From Pseudomonas entomophila (GTDB lineage: Bacteria; Pseudomonadota; Gammaproteobacteria; Pseudomonadales; Pseudomonadaceae): DNA of 64,000 bases. The notes beneath the pieces are model-generated. The model saw nothing but the letters and a program-made list of their open reading frames with translations. It was not told where the DNA came from and made no database searches. Below are positions 45,195-55,763 of the stretch, piece after piece (the stretch's first letter is position 1; every line of letters begins with the position of its first letter). Location of the stretch: NCBI RefSeq assembly GCF_029193575.1, contig NZ_JARGCS010000034.1, positions 1-64,000 on the forward strand, given 5' to 3'. The position numbers and the translations under genes are program-made.

Positions 45195-46206
45195 CCGGCA
45201 GCCCTTCCAGCCGCGCACGGTACTCGCTGGGCGTGGCATCGAACCAGCGGCGGAATGCCCTGTAGAAGTTGCTTGGGTCGGCAAAACCCAAGAGATAGGC
45301 GGTTTCCAGCAGGGTCATGCCGGGCTGTGCCAGGTACTGCTCGGCAAGTTCCCGGCGCGTGTCGTCGAGCAGGGTCTGGAAGCTCGTGCCCTCTTCCTGC
45401 AGGCGCCGCTGCAAGGTGCGCTGCGACAGGTGCAGGGCCTGGGCCACGGTTTCGCGCTTGGGCTCGCCCTGGGGCAGGATGCGGCACAGCGTCTGGCGCA
45501 CGCGGTGGGTCACGCGGCTTTCTGAGAAGCGCGCCAGGTACTCCCCGGCAAAACGGTCGTGCAACAGCGCCATCGCCTCGTTGGCGGTGGGCAGCGGTGC
45601 TTCGAGGTCGCCGCGCTCGAGGATCAGCGCGTCATGCGGCGCGCCGAACACCAGCGGGGCGCGGAAGGCTGCCTTGTAAGGTTCGATGTTCTTCGGTTGC
45701 GGGCCCTGGATCAGCACCCGCCGCGGCTGGATCGGCCGCCCGCTGAGCCAGCTGCACAGCGACAGTGCGCAGGCCAGCGAAGCCTCGGCGCTGTGCCGGG
45801 TCGGCGGCAGGTGGTCGCCGTGGACAGTGAGCACCAGCGCGTAGCCTTCCGGCCCCAGGCGAAAACTCAGGTCGGAGCTCTCGGCAATGATCCGCTGGTA
45901 GCGCACCAGGCGCTCGAAGCCTTCGGCCAGGGTGCGGCTGGACATCAGCGCGTAGCCAACCACGTGGAACGACGCCGGGCGCACCACCCGCGCCATGTTC
46001 AGGCCGATGGCCTCGTTGCCCGACACCTCCACCGCCAGTTGCCAGAGCCGGGTCATGGAGTCCTGGGTGAAGCGCGCGTCGGGGTCGTCGAGGGCGGCGA
46101 AGTCCAGCCCCAGTTGCCTGAACATGGCCCGGCAGTCGAGCCCCTCCAGTTCGAGCGCCTTTACAATCCCTGATGCCCAGCTGGCTGACGTGGTTCTTTC
46201 ACTCAT
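45151..46206 (-). CDS. AraC-family transcriptional regulator
   Basis: 351 residues: an N-terminal Arabinose_bd-type effector domain (about 25-210) and a C-terminal AraC HTH pair (HLSQRTLQRRLQEEGTSFQTLL and ETAYLLGFADPSNFYRAFRRW). This resembles the OruR/ArgR-independent group with PF12625-like N terminus. The start at 46206 (MSERTTSASWASGIVKALEL) was preferred over 43 upstream codons. Its 3' end overlaps trkH tail to tail. Target and inducer not readable; the neighbour at 46359 is divergent. Confidence 0.87.
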   Translation of the reverse strand: MSERTTSASWASGIVKALELEGLDCRAMFRQLGLDFAALDDPDARFTQDSMTRLWQLAVEVSGNEAIGLNMARVVRPASFHVVGYALMSSRTLAEGFERLVRYQRIIAESSDLSFRLGPEGYALVLTVHGDHLPPTRHSAEASLACALSLCSWLSGRPIQPRRVLIQGPQPKNIEPYKAAFRAPLVFGAPHDALILERGDLEAPLPTANEAMALLHDRFAGEYLARFSESRVTHRVRQTLCRILPQGEPKRETVAQALHLSQRTLQRRLQEEGTSFQTLLDDTRRELAEQYLAQPGMTLLETAYLLGFADPSNFYRAFRRWFDATPSEYRARLEGLPVSDARTPACTTPAP

Positions 46207-46358
46207 GACAGGCTTCTTGTGCTGACCGCTCCTGCGGTGAATCCAAAGGATACTCAATTGGCGCTTATTGTCACTGGCCGGGTGCCTCAGTGACTCTAGA
46301 CTCGAAACAGGCTCCACGCCGTGTATCCTGAACAAAAACGCCCTCCGGGAGCACAGCC

Positions 46359-46670
46359 ATGAACAGCACAGCGCAGTTTCGCAGTTTTGCCGAGTTCTAT
46401 CCGTACTACCTGGGCGAGCACGCCAACCCCACCTGTCGCCGCCTGCACTTCGTCGGCACCAGCCTGGTCATCGCCCTGCTGGCCTACACCATCGCCAGCG
46501 GCCACTGGCTATTGCTGCTGGCCGTACCGTTCGCCGGGTATGGTTTCGCCTGGGTCGGGCATTTCTTCTTCGAGAAGAACCGGCCGGCCACCTTCACTCA
46601 TCCGTTCTATAGCCTGATCGGCGATTTCGCGATGTTTCGCGACATTCTGTTGGGCAGAATCAACCTTTAG
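46359..46670 (+). CDS. Mpo1-like (DUF962) membrane protein
   Basis: 103 residues of the DUF962/Mpo1 family. The conserved pattern is present: FAEFYPYYLGEHANPTCRRLH, two hydrophobic helices, then GHFFFEKNRPATFTHPFYSL. The His residues fit the iron site of yeast Mpo1, a 2-hydroxy-fatty-acid dioxygenase; the bacterial role is unproved. Single gene. Confidence 0.9.
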   Translation: MNSTAQFRSFAEFYPYYLGEHANPTCRRLHFVGTSLVIALLAYTIASGHWLLLLAVPFAGYGFAWVGHFFFEKNRPATFTHPFYSLIGDFAMFRDILLGRINL

Positions 46671-46758
46671 ATCGCATCGCGGGACGCAGGAATCGCGTGG
46701 CTCACTGGGTCAGCGGCGAACCTGTGGCGGCTTGTCTCGCGATAGAGCCATTGCAGTT

Positions 46759-47571
46759 CTACGCCAACTCGCGCAACGCCGCCTCCCGCTCGGCCTCACG
46801 CGCCTGGGCATCCGCCAGCCGATACAGCTCGATGCTGCCGTCCCAATGCTCGATCAGCGCGGTGCACGACTCCACCCAATCGCCGCAATTGAGGTAATCC
46901 ACCGCCCCCACCTTGCGGATCTCGGCATGGTGGATGTGGCCGCACACCACCCCGTGGAAGCCCCGCCGCGTGCACTCGTGGGCGATGGCATCCTCGAAGT
47001 CGCTGATGAAGTTCACCGCACCCTTGACCTTGTGCTTGAGGTACGCGGACAGCGACCAATACCCGTAACCGTAGCGAGCGCGCCAGTGGTTGAGCCAGCG
47101 GTTGAGCACCAGGGTGAACTCGTAGGCGCGGTCGCCGAGGAACGCCAGCCAGCGGTGGTAGCGGGTGATCACGTCGAACTGGTCGCCGTGCACCACCAAC
47201 AGGCGCCGGCCGTCGGCGGTGAGGTGCTCGGCCTCGTCCACCAACTGGATGTTGCCAAGGATCAGCTTGGAATAGCGGCGCAGGAACTCGTCGTGGTTAC
47301 CGGTGACGTAGATCACCTCGGTACCGCGCTTGCTCATGGTCAGCAGACGGCGAATCACGTTGGTGTGCGCCTGCGGCCAGTAGATGCCACCGCGCAGCTT
47401 CCAGCCATCGATGATGTCGCCGACCAGGTAGATGCGGTCGGCCTGGTAGCCCTTGAGGAACTGCGACAGGTGCTCGGCCTGGCAATCCCGGGTGCCCAGG
47501 TGCACATCGGAGATCCACAGGGTACGCACGCGTTGCTTGCGTGACGGGCGGGCGAGTTCGGCGTGGGTCAT
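46759..47571 (-). CDS. Calcineurin-like metallophosphoesterase (LpxH-like)
   Basis: 270 residues with the metallophosphoesterase blocks LWISDVHLGTRD, LVGDIIDGWKL, VTGNHDEFLRR and VVCGHIHHAEIRK. It resembles UDP-2,3-diacylglucosamine pyrophosphatase LpxH, but it is longer and of the group found beside the true LpxH in Pseudomonas, so a role in lipid A synthesis should not be assumed. The ATG at 47571 has a GGAG site. Divergent from the EamA gene. Confidence 0.87.
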   Translation of the reverse strand: MTHAELARPSRKQRVRTLWISDVHLGTRDCQAEHLSQFLKGYQADRIYLVGDIIDGWKLRGGIYWPQAHTNVIRRLLTMSKRGTEVIYVTGNHDEFLRRYSKLILGNIQLVDEAEHLTADGRRLLVVHGDQFDVITRYHRWLAFLGDRAYEFTLVLNRWLNHWRARYGYGYWSLSAYLKHKVKGAVNFISDFEDAIAHECTRRGFHGVVCGHIHHAEIRKVGAVDYLNCGDWVESCTALIEHWDGSIELYRLADAQAREAEREAALRELA

Positions 47572-47750
47572 GGGCGGGCTCCGGCGCTGTTTGCTGGAGA
47601 CTGGCAGTTGCACATGACAGGTTGGTGGCAGGCATGTGACGGGTGATCGGCAGGCGCAGTGATCTTGTACACTGGCCGTCTGCCGCGACGATTCTTGAGC
47701 GCTGGCCCGATCCTGGGAATAGGGTCGCGCCCACCGAACATAGGACCACC

Positions 47751-48635
47751 ATGAATCACCGCACCGCCCTCGGCGCCCTGCATATCGGCGCGTTGTTCTT
47801 CGGCCTCACTGGCGTGTTCGGCAAGCTCGCCGCCAGCGCCACCCCGTCGGTCATCGTCTTTGGCCGGGCGATCTTCGCCGTACTTGCCCTGGGCCTGTTC
47901 GCCACCCTGGCCCGCCAGGGCTGGCAGGCGCTCAAGCCCCAGGACCTGCGCCGCCTGCTACTCGGCGGGGTGCTGCTGGCCGGGCACTGGGTGAGTTTCT
48001 TCGTCGCGGTCAAGGTCGCAGGCGTGGCCATCGCGACCCTCGGCTTCGCCAGCTTCCCGGCGTTCACGGTAATCCTTGAAGGCTTGCTGTTTCGCGAACG
48101 CATCCGCCGCAACGAAGCACTGTTGGTGCTGTTGGTCAGCATTGGCCTGGTGTTGGTCACGCCGTCGTTCGACCTGGCCAGCGAGGCCACTGGCGGGCTG
48201 CTCTGGGCGCTGCTCTCGGGGCTGCTGTTCTCGCTGCTGTCGCTGGCCAACCGCGCCGGCTCCGGCCGGGTATCGGCGGTGCAGGCCGCGCTGTGCCAGA
48301 ACCTGGTGGTCGGTGTGTGCCTGCTGCCCTTCGCCCTGCCGGACATGGCCGCCGTGCAGGCCATGGACTGGCTGTGGGTCGCCCTGCTCGGCATATTCTG
48401 CACGGGCGTGGCGCACAGCCTGTTCGTCGCCAGCCTGGCGGTGATCAAGGCGCGCACCGCAGCGGTGGTGTTTGGCATGGAGCCGGTTTACGGGATCACC
48501 ATGGCCTGGGTGGTGTTCGCCGAAACGCCGACCCTGCGCATGCTCGCTGGCGGCGCGCTGATCATCTTCGCCATCGTGCTGTCCAGCCGCCTGAGCACCG
48601 AGCAGCCCGCCAAGACCTTGCCCGAAGGGGCCTGA
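47751..48635 (+). CDS. EamA-family (DMT) transporter
   Basis: 294 residues, ten transmembrane helices in two EamA repeats (1-140 and 150-290), a drug/metabolite exporter. Typical text: GALFFGLTGVFGKLAA, HWVSFFVAVKVAGVAIATLG and KARTAAVVFGMEPVYGITMAWVVF. Substrate unknown. Its stop touches the stop of the convergent SelT/W/H gene. Confidence 0.9.
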   Translation: MNHRTALGALHIGALFFGLTGVFGKLAASATPSVIVFGRAIFAVLALGLFATLARQGWQALKPQDLRRLLLGGVLLAGHWVSFFVAVKVAGVAIATLGFASFPAFTVILEGLLFRERIRRNEALLVLLVSIGLVLVTPSFDLASEATGGLLWALLSGLLFSLLSLANRAGSGRVSAVQAALCQNLVVGVCLLPFALPDMAAVQAMDWLWVALLGIFCTGVAHSLFVASLAVIKARTAAVVFGMEPVYGITMAWVVFAETPTLRMLAGGALIIFAIVLSSRLSTEQPAKTLPEGA

Positions 48636-48917
48636 TCAGCGGTCGTTGTGGCCCAGGTCGCGCTGCGGGTCGATCTGGTCGCGCACCCGCTGCTTCAGCA
48701 CCTTGGCCTCGGGGAAGCCGCCGTCGGCCTTGCGCTCCCAGAGCTGCACGCCGTCGCAGGTGATGCGGAACACCCCGCCGGTACCGGGCTCCAGCGTCAC
48801 CCGTCCAAGGTCGTCGGTGAAGGTGCTGAGCAGTTCCTGGGCCAACCAGGCGGCGCGCAGCAGCCACTGGCACTGGGTGCAATAAGTGATGACGATTTCG
48901 GGCTTGGCGTTGGCCAT
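48636..48917 (-). CDS. SelT/SelW/SelH family thioredoxin-like protein
   Basis: 93 residues with the CXXC redox motif in IVITYCTQCQWLLRAAWLAQEL (Cys13/Cys16), then GTGGVFRI, the Rdx family fold. In eukaryotes one position is selenocysteine; here both are Cys. Redox role likely, partner unknown. Confidence 0.93.
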   Translation of the reverse strand: MANAKPEIVITYCTQCQWLLRAAWLAQELLSTFTDDLGRVTLEPGTGGVFRITCDGVQLWERKADGGFPEAKVLKQRVRDQIDPQRDLGHNDR

Positions 48918-48985
48918 GGGAACGGTCTCCTCCGGGGTTGGGCCGCTTATACTAGCGGTCTTTGCCCATTGCTTTGAGACTCACG

Positions 48986-51172
48986 ATGCATCGTTTGCTG
49001 TTACTTCTGTTGCTGGTGCTGACCTCTTTCAACGCCCTCGCCATCGAGGCTACCCGGCCCAAGGTCGGCCTGGTGTTGTCCGGCGGCGCCGCCCGGGGCT
49101 TGACGCACATCGGCGTGCTCAAGGCCCTGGAGCAGCAGGGCGTGCGCATCGACGCCATCGCCGGCACCAGCATGGGCGCAGTGGTCGGCGGCCTGTATGC
49201 CTCCGGGTACAGCATCGAGGAGCTGGAACAACTGGCCCTGACGCTGGACTGGCAGCAGGCGCTGTCCGACGCCCCGCCGCGCAAGGACGTGCCATTCCGG
49301 CGCAAGCAGGACGACCGCGACTTCCTGGTCAAGCAGAAGCTGAGCTTTCGCGACGACGGCAGCCTCGGCCTGCCACTGGGGGTGATCCAAGGGCAGAACC
49401 TGGCGCTGCTGCTGGAAAGCAAGCTGGCCCATACCGCCGACACCCGCGATTTCGACAAGCTGCCGATTCCCTTCCGCGCCGTGGCCACCGACATCGCCAG
49501 CGGCGAAAAGGTGGTGTTCCGCCGCGGCCACCTGCCCCAGGTGATCCGGGCCAGCATGTCGATCCCGGCGGTGTTCGCCCCGGTGGAGTTGGATGGCCGC
49601 CTGCTGGTCGATGGCGGCATGGTCGACAACATCCCGCTGGACGTGGTGCGCGAGATGGGCGTTGACCTGGCCATCGTCGTCGACATCGGCACCCCGCTGC
49701 GCAACCGCAAGGACCTGACCACCGTGGTCGACGTGCTCAACCAGTCAATCACCCTGATGACCCGGCGCAACTCCGAAGAGCAACTGGCCAGCCTGCGTCG
49801 CGAGGACATCCTCGTGCAGCCATCACTGGCAGCCTTCGGCGTCACCGACTTCGGCCGTGCCCAGGACATGATCGACGCCGGCTACCGCGCCACGCGCGCC
49901 CTCGACGGCCGCCTCGCGACGCTGCGCCAGCCCGAGGGTGACAGCAGCCTGGCCGCGGCGCGCTCGGCCAACCAGCGCACCCCCGTGATCACCGCGATCA
50001 AGGTGGAGAACGACTCGAAAGTCAGTGACGAGGTGATCCGCTACTACATCCGCCAGCCCATCGGCGAGCCGCTGGAGCTCGAGCGCCTGCAGATCGACAT
50101 GGGCACGCTGTACGGCCTGGACTACTTCGACCGGGTGCAGTACCGGGTGGTGCACAAGGGGCAGGACAACACCTTGGTGATCAACGCCCGCGGCAAGCGC
50201 GGCGGCACCGACTACCTGCGCCTGGGCCTGAACCTGTCGGACGACCTGCGCGGCGACAGCGCCTTCAACCTGGGTGCCAGCTACCGGGTCAACGGCATCA
50301 ACCGCCTGGGCGCCGAGTGGCTGACCCGTGCGCAGATCGGCAACGAGCAGAACCTCTACAGCGAGTTCTACCAGCCGCTCGACGTGGGTTCGCGCTACTT
50401 CATCGCTCCCTACCTGGACCTCGGCTCACAGAACATCGAGGCGACCCTGGACAACGACCCGATCGCCGAGTACCGCCTGGAACGCTATGGCTTCGGGCTC
50501 AACCTGGGCCGGCAGATCGGCACCTACGGCGAGGTGCGCCTGGGTGTGGGCAAGGCCTGGGGCGAGGCCGAGGTGCGCATTGGCGACCAGGACCTGCCCA
50601 AGGTCAGTTTCAACGAGGGGTTCTATGAACTGAAGTATTCGTTCGACACCCTCGACAACGTGTACTTCCCGCACAGCGGCGAAGACATCGGCCTGACCCT
50701 GCGCAAGTACGACCGCTCGCTGGACTCGGATACCGACTACCGACAGTGGCAGTTCAACATCGACAAGGCCTTCAGCAGCGGGCCGAACACCTGGGTGCTC
50801 GGTGGGCGCTATGGGCGCACCCTGGATGAGACCGAGGTGGTGACCTCAAGCTTCGTGCTGGGCGGGGCGCGGCAGTTGTCGGGGTTCCGCCAGGATTCGG
50901 TGTCGGGCCAGAACGTCAGCCTGCTGCGCATGGTCTACTACCGCCGCCTGACGCCACGGGCCTACGTGCCGCTGGACTTCCCGTTGTACCTGGGCGGGTC
51001 GCTGGAGCGAGGGCGGGCGTGGAACAACGACAATGAGTTCGACAGTGGCTACATCAATGCGGCGAGCGTGTTCCTGGGGATGGATACACCGTTGGGGCCG
51101 TTGAACATCAGCTATGGCGTCAACAGTGAGGACCAGAAAGCGGTGTACCTGAACCTGGGGCATACGTTTTGA
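48986..51172 (+). CDS. Patatin-like phospholipase autotransporter (type Vd, PlpD-like)
   Basis: 728 residues: signal peptide (to about 19), patatin domain (about 26-300) with oxyanion hole SGGAARG (32-38), nucleophile Ser62 in GTSMG and Asp209 in DGG, then a POTRA domain (about 330-405) and a 16-strand BamA/TamA-like barrel ending in a terminal aromatic (NLGHTF). This order defines type Vd secretion, as in P. aeruginosa PlpD. The lipase would be displayed on or released from the surface. The ATG at 48986 starts the signal peptide; a TTG 8 codons upstream is in frame but unlikely. Confidence 0.92.
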   Translation: MHRLLLLLLLVLTSFNALAIEATRPKVGLVLSGGAARGLTHIGVLKALEQQGVRIDAIAGTSMGAVVGGLYASGYSIEELEQLALTLDWQQALSDAPPRKDVPFRRKQDDRDFLVKQKLSFRDDGSLGLPLGVIQGQNLALLLESKLAHTADTRDFDKLPIPFRAVATDIASGEKVVFRRGHLPQVIRASMSIPAVFAPVELDGRLLVDGGMVDNIPLDVVREMGVDLAIVVDIGTPLRNRKDLTTVVDVLNQSITLMTRRNSEEQLASLRREDILVQPSLAAFGVTDFGRAQDMIDAGYRATRALDGRLATLRQPEGDSSLAAARSANQRTPVITAIKVENDSKVSDEVIRYYIRQPIGEPLELERLQIDMGTLYGLDYFDRVQYRVVHKGQDNTLVINARGKRGGTDYLRLGLNLSDDLRGDSAFNLGASYRVNGINRLGAEWLTRAQIGNEQNLYSEFYQPLDVGSRYFIAPYLDLGSQNIEATLDNDPIAEYRLERYGFGLNLGRQIGTYGEVRLGVGKAWGEAEVRIGDQDLPKVSFNEGFYELKYSFDTLDNVYFPHSGEDIGLTLRKYDRSLDSDTDYRQWQFNIDKAFSSGPNTWVLGGRYGRTLDETEVVTSSFVLGGARQLSGFRQDSVSGQNVSLLRMVYYRRLTPRAYVPLDFPLYLGGSLERGRAWNNDNEFDSGYINAASVFLGMDTPLGPLNISYGVNSEDQKAVYLNLGHTF

Positions 51173-51178
51173 GCGGCG

Positions 51179-51241
51179 AGCTTCGAGAAGAAGCGGAGTT
51201 TGCGCGACATCCGCAATCCGCTTTTCTCGTAGCTCGAAGCT
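51179..51241. terminator. Imperfect long hairpin between convergent genes
   Basis: AGCTTCGAG...AAGCGGA (51179-51197) pairs with TCCGCTT...CTCGAAGCT (51217-51241), with a bulge of a few bases. It lies between the patatin gene and marR, both ending here, and probably stops both. Confidence 0.6.
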
Positions 51242-51245
51242 GAAT

Positions 51246-51683
51246 TCAAGACTTTTCGAGGTTGGCGAGAATCTTCGCATGCACGCGCATGCACACTTCC
51301 AGGTCCGCCTCGTCGACGCCGGTGAACAGCTCGGCGCGCAAAGCGTTGGCGATGGTTTCGATCTGGTCGATCAGCGGCTTGGCAGGGGGGCACAGCAGGA
51401 TTTTCTTCGCCCGCCGATCCTCCAGCACCGCCTGGCGGCGCACCAGGCCCTGGCTTTCCAGGCTGTCGAGCAAGCGCGCCAGGGTTGGGCCCTCGACCCC
51501 TACGCTCTGGGCCAGCTCGCGCTGGGTCGGCGCCTCGTCGAAGCGGGCCAGGTGCAGCAACACCAGCCAGCGAGCCTGGGACAGGTTGAGCCCGGCCAGG
51601 CGGCGGTCCAGTTCAGCACGCCAGCCACGGGACATCTGGGCCAGCTGCATGCCGAAGCGGTGTTGGTTGTCGGTCAGGGGCAT
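51246..51683 (-). CDS. MarR-family transcriptional regulator
   Basis: 145 residues with the winged HTH of MarR/SlyA proteins (TQRELAQSVGVEGPTLARLL; wing LVRRQAVLEDRRAKKI). The ATG at 51683 has a GAG-type site; a TTG two codons upstream is possible. Perfect palindrome ACTAAT-T-ATTAGT lies 20 bases before the start and is the likely operator for self-control. Ligand and other targets unknown. Confidence 0.9.
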   Translation of the reverse strand: MPLTDNQHRFGMQLAQMSRGWRAELDRRLAGLNLSQARWLVLLHLARFDEAPTQRELAQSVGVEGPTLARLLDSLESQGLVRRQAVLEDRRAKKILLCPPAKPLIDQIETIANALRAELFTGVDEADLEVCMRVHAKILANLEKS

Positions 51684-51702
51684 AAGCAACTCGATCGATA
51701 GA

Positions 51703-51723
51703 ACTAATTATTAGTCAGCTAAT
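51703..51723. promoter_or_regulatory. Palindromic operator candidate of the MarR gene
   Basis: ACTAATTATTAGT (51703-51715) is a perfect 6-1-6 palindrome, overlapped by a second inverted repeat ATTAG-N4-CTAAT (51710-51723). It is AT-rich in a GC-rich genome and sits in the promoter area of the marR gene. Confidence 0.55.
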
Positions 51724-51818
51724 CATGCTCCGGACGATCAGGCAAGGTTCGGCCGCTCAAGAGCGTTCGATAATCGTCAAAAAGAGTGACAGAGGTCAGG
51801 AGTGGGGTGGGCCGGGCC

Positions 51819-51881
51819 GGCCCTATCGCGGTGCACAGAACAACGCTGTACCTGTGAGCGGGCTTGCCCCGCGATAGGGCC
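51819..51881. repeat. Inverted REP pair downstream of recQ
   Basis: Outer arms GGCCCTATCGCGG (51819-51831) and CCGCGATAGGGCC (51869-51881) are perfectly complementary; the right unit holds AGCGGGCTTGCCCCGC. It lies 6 bases beyond the recQ stop. Confidence 0.75.
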
Positions 51882-51887
51882 CTCGGC

Positions 51888-54032
<2,145 letters not shown>

Positions 54033-54276
54033 GTGCCACTCCAAAATCGCCGTACCATCCTGGCTACAGGCTGGACGATAAACCTGCCGCGCGCGCAGCG
54101 AATGCGTAAGCGGTTTTTGCCAGGTGGCAGGGAAGCGCCGCCCGGGCATGAAAGCCGCGGAGTATACCCGACTGCCCGGCCCTGCGGCAGGCTCCGGTGA
54201 CAGACGTTCCCTTTGCCCCGCCAGCGCCGCAAGGTGCTAGAATCCACTATCGTTTATTCCCCAAGGTAGCCCTGTA

Positions 54277-54864
54277 ATGTCCTTCGCCGAGCAACTGACC
54301 CGCCTGCAAGCCTTCCTCGACGCCGATGAGCTGCACGAAGAAGCGCTGGACTACGTCGCCGCACACGGCTACCTGACCGCGCTGTCGATCTGTGCCGAGG
54401 ACGTTCCAGAGCGCGAATGGATCGACGCGCTGTTCGCCGAGGAACCTCACTACGCCAGCGAGGCCCAGCGCACCGAAATCGAAGCCACCCTGGTCGCCCT
54501 GAAGGCGCACATCAACCGCCAGTTGGCCAGCGACGACGAGTTCGAGCTGCCGTGCGACCTGGACCTGACCGACGAGCCGGACGACTCCGACCTGCGCGGC
54601 TGGTGCATCGGTTTCATGGAAGGCGTATTCCTGCGTGAAGAGGCCTGGTTCGAGAACGCCGAGGAAGAAGTCAGCGAGATGCTCCTGCCGATCATGGTCG
54701 GTTCGGGCCTGTTCGACGAACAGCCGGAATTCGCCGACATCGCCAGCAACGCCAACCTGCAGGACGACATGATCGTGCAGATCCCCGAGGCGCTGACCGC
54801 GCTCTTCCTGCTGCTGCACGCCCCTGACGAGAAACCCGCCCTGCTCAAGCCACGCCACCACTGA
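54277..54864 (+). CDS. YecA/YgfB-family (UPF0149) protein
   Basis: 195 residues, acidic and helical, with the UPF0149 pattern LRGWCIGFMEGVFLREEAWFE. It lacks the C-terminal SEC-C zinc motif found in longer YecA proteins. Function unknown. Coupled to the ybaN-like gene 5 bases downstream. Confidence 0.87.
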   Translation: MSFAEQLTRLQAFLDADELHEEALDYVAAHGYLTALSICAEDVPEREWIDALFAEEPHYASEAQRTEIEATLVALKAHINRQLASDDEFELPCDLDLTDEPDDSDLRGWCIGFMEGVFLREEAWFENAEEEVSEMLLPIMVGSGLFDEQPEFADIASNANLQDDMIVQIPEALTALFLLLHAPDEKPALLKPRHH

Positions 54865-54869
54865 GTGCC

Positions 54870-55235
54870 GTGGTGCGCTACCTGCTGCTGGCCATCGGCT
54901 GGCTCAGTGTCGCGCTGGGGGTGTTGGGGATCTTCCTGCCGGTGTTGCCCACCACCCCTTTCCTACTCCTCGCCGCGGCGTGCTTCGCCCGCAGCTCCCC
55001 ACGCTTCCACCATTGGCTGGTCAATCACCCCAGGCTCGGGCCATGGATCCGCGACTACCTCAATGGCGAAGGCATTCCGCTCAAGGGCAAGGTCTACGCG
55101 ATCGGGTTGATGTGGGCGAGCATCAGCCTGTCGTGCTACCTGGTGCCGTTGTTCTGGGCGCGGGCGTTCATGCTCACCAGCGCGGTGCTGGTGACCTTGT
55201 ACATCCTCAAGCAGAAGACCCTGCAGCGGCCCTAG
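54870..55235 (+). CDS. ybaN: DUF454 (YbaN) membrane protein
   Basis: 121 residues, three to four transmembrane helices, with the DUF454 signature LGVLGIFLPVLPTTPFLLLAAACFARSSP. GTG start at 54870, 5 bases after the previous stop. Function unknown; in some bacteria it lies beside haem genes. The stop overlaps that of the convergent cupin gene by 4 bases. Confidence 0.88.
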   Translation: MVRYLLLAIGWLSVALGVLGIFLPVLPTTPFLLLAAACFARSSPRFHHWLVNHPRLGPWIRDYLNGEGIPLKGKVYAIGLMWASISLSCYLVPLFWARAFMLTSAVLVTLYILKQKTLQRP

Positions 55236-55576
55236 AGCAGCGAAGACGGCTGCGACTCGATCACCAGTAGCAGACAGCCGTTGGGCGATTGCAGCCAATG
55301 TTCCGAGCCGGCCGCGTAGACCAGGCTGTCGCCCGCCTGAAGCCGCTGGCCGTCGCTGTCGACCACCTCCCCTTGCAGTACCTGCACCAGTTCCGTGGCG
55401 GCATGCCGGTGGGGCAGCGAGCGGCTGCCGGGGGACATGCGCATCCAGTAGCCCTGCCAGGGGCCGGCGGCGGTGAGGGTAGCCCAGGTGATGCCTTCGA
55501 GAATGCGGTCGCCCAGCAGCATGGGCTGCCAGTGGGCCTGGTGGGGGCGGTGGATGTGGCGCGCGGGGGTGGTCAT
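55232..55576 (-). CDS. Small cupin-domain protein
   Basis: 114 residues, single beta-barrel cupin with metal-binding text SLPHRHAATELVQVLQGEVVD and a second motif around GDSLVYAAGSEHWLQ (His). The start at 55576 (MTTPARHIHRPHQAH) was chosen over 35 in-frame codons upstream. It resembles ChrR-like cupins that sense or store metal or oxidants; function not established. Confidence 0.83.
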   Translation of the reverse strand: MTTPARHIHRPHQAHWQPMLLGDRILEGITWATLTAAGPWQGYWMRMSPGSRSLPHRHAATELVQVLQGEVVDSDGQRLQAGDSLVYAAGSEHWLQSPNGCLLLVIESQPSSLL

Positions 55577-55675
55577 GGAGGTGGGCTCAAGAACACGGTC
55601 GAGCCAGTCTAGGGGGATTGCGCAGGGATGGCGTCGTGGGTGCGACGGATTGGTATGCCGGAGCGTCAGGGCCGC

Positions 55676-55763
55676 CCTCATCGCGGGGCAAGCCCCACAG
55701 GTACCCCACCGTCCGCAAGCGCGGTGGGGTACCTGTGGGGCTTGCCCTGCGCGGCGATGGCCG
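55676..55763. repeat. Long perfect inverted repeat built from REP units
   Basis: Two 26-base arms (55686-55711 and 55722-55747) are perfectly complementary around a 10-base loop. Each holds a GGGGCAAGCCCCACAGGTAC unit. It lies 17 bases beyond the adhesin stop and the left side of the cupin start; it may terminate or stabilise the long adhesin mRNA. Confidence 0.8.

Noticed and set aside
46759..47571. Assignment as the essential lipid A enzyme LpxH
   Set aside because: The protein is longer than typical LpxH (about 240) and belongs to the related metallophosphoesterase group that Pseudomonas carries in addition; kept as LpxH-like only.
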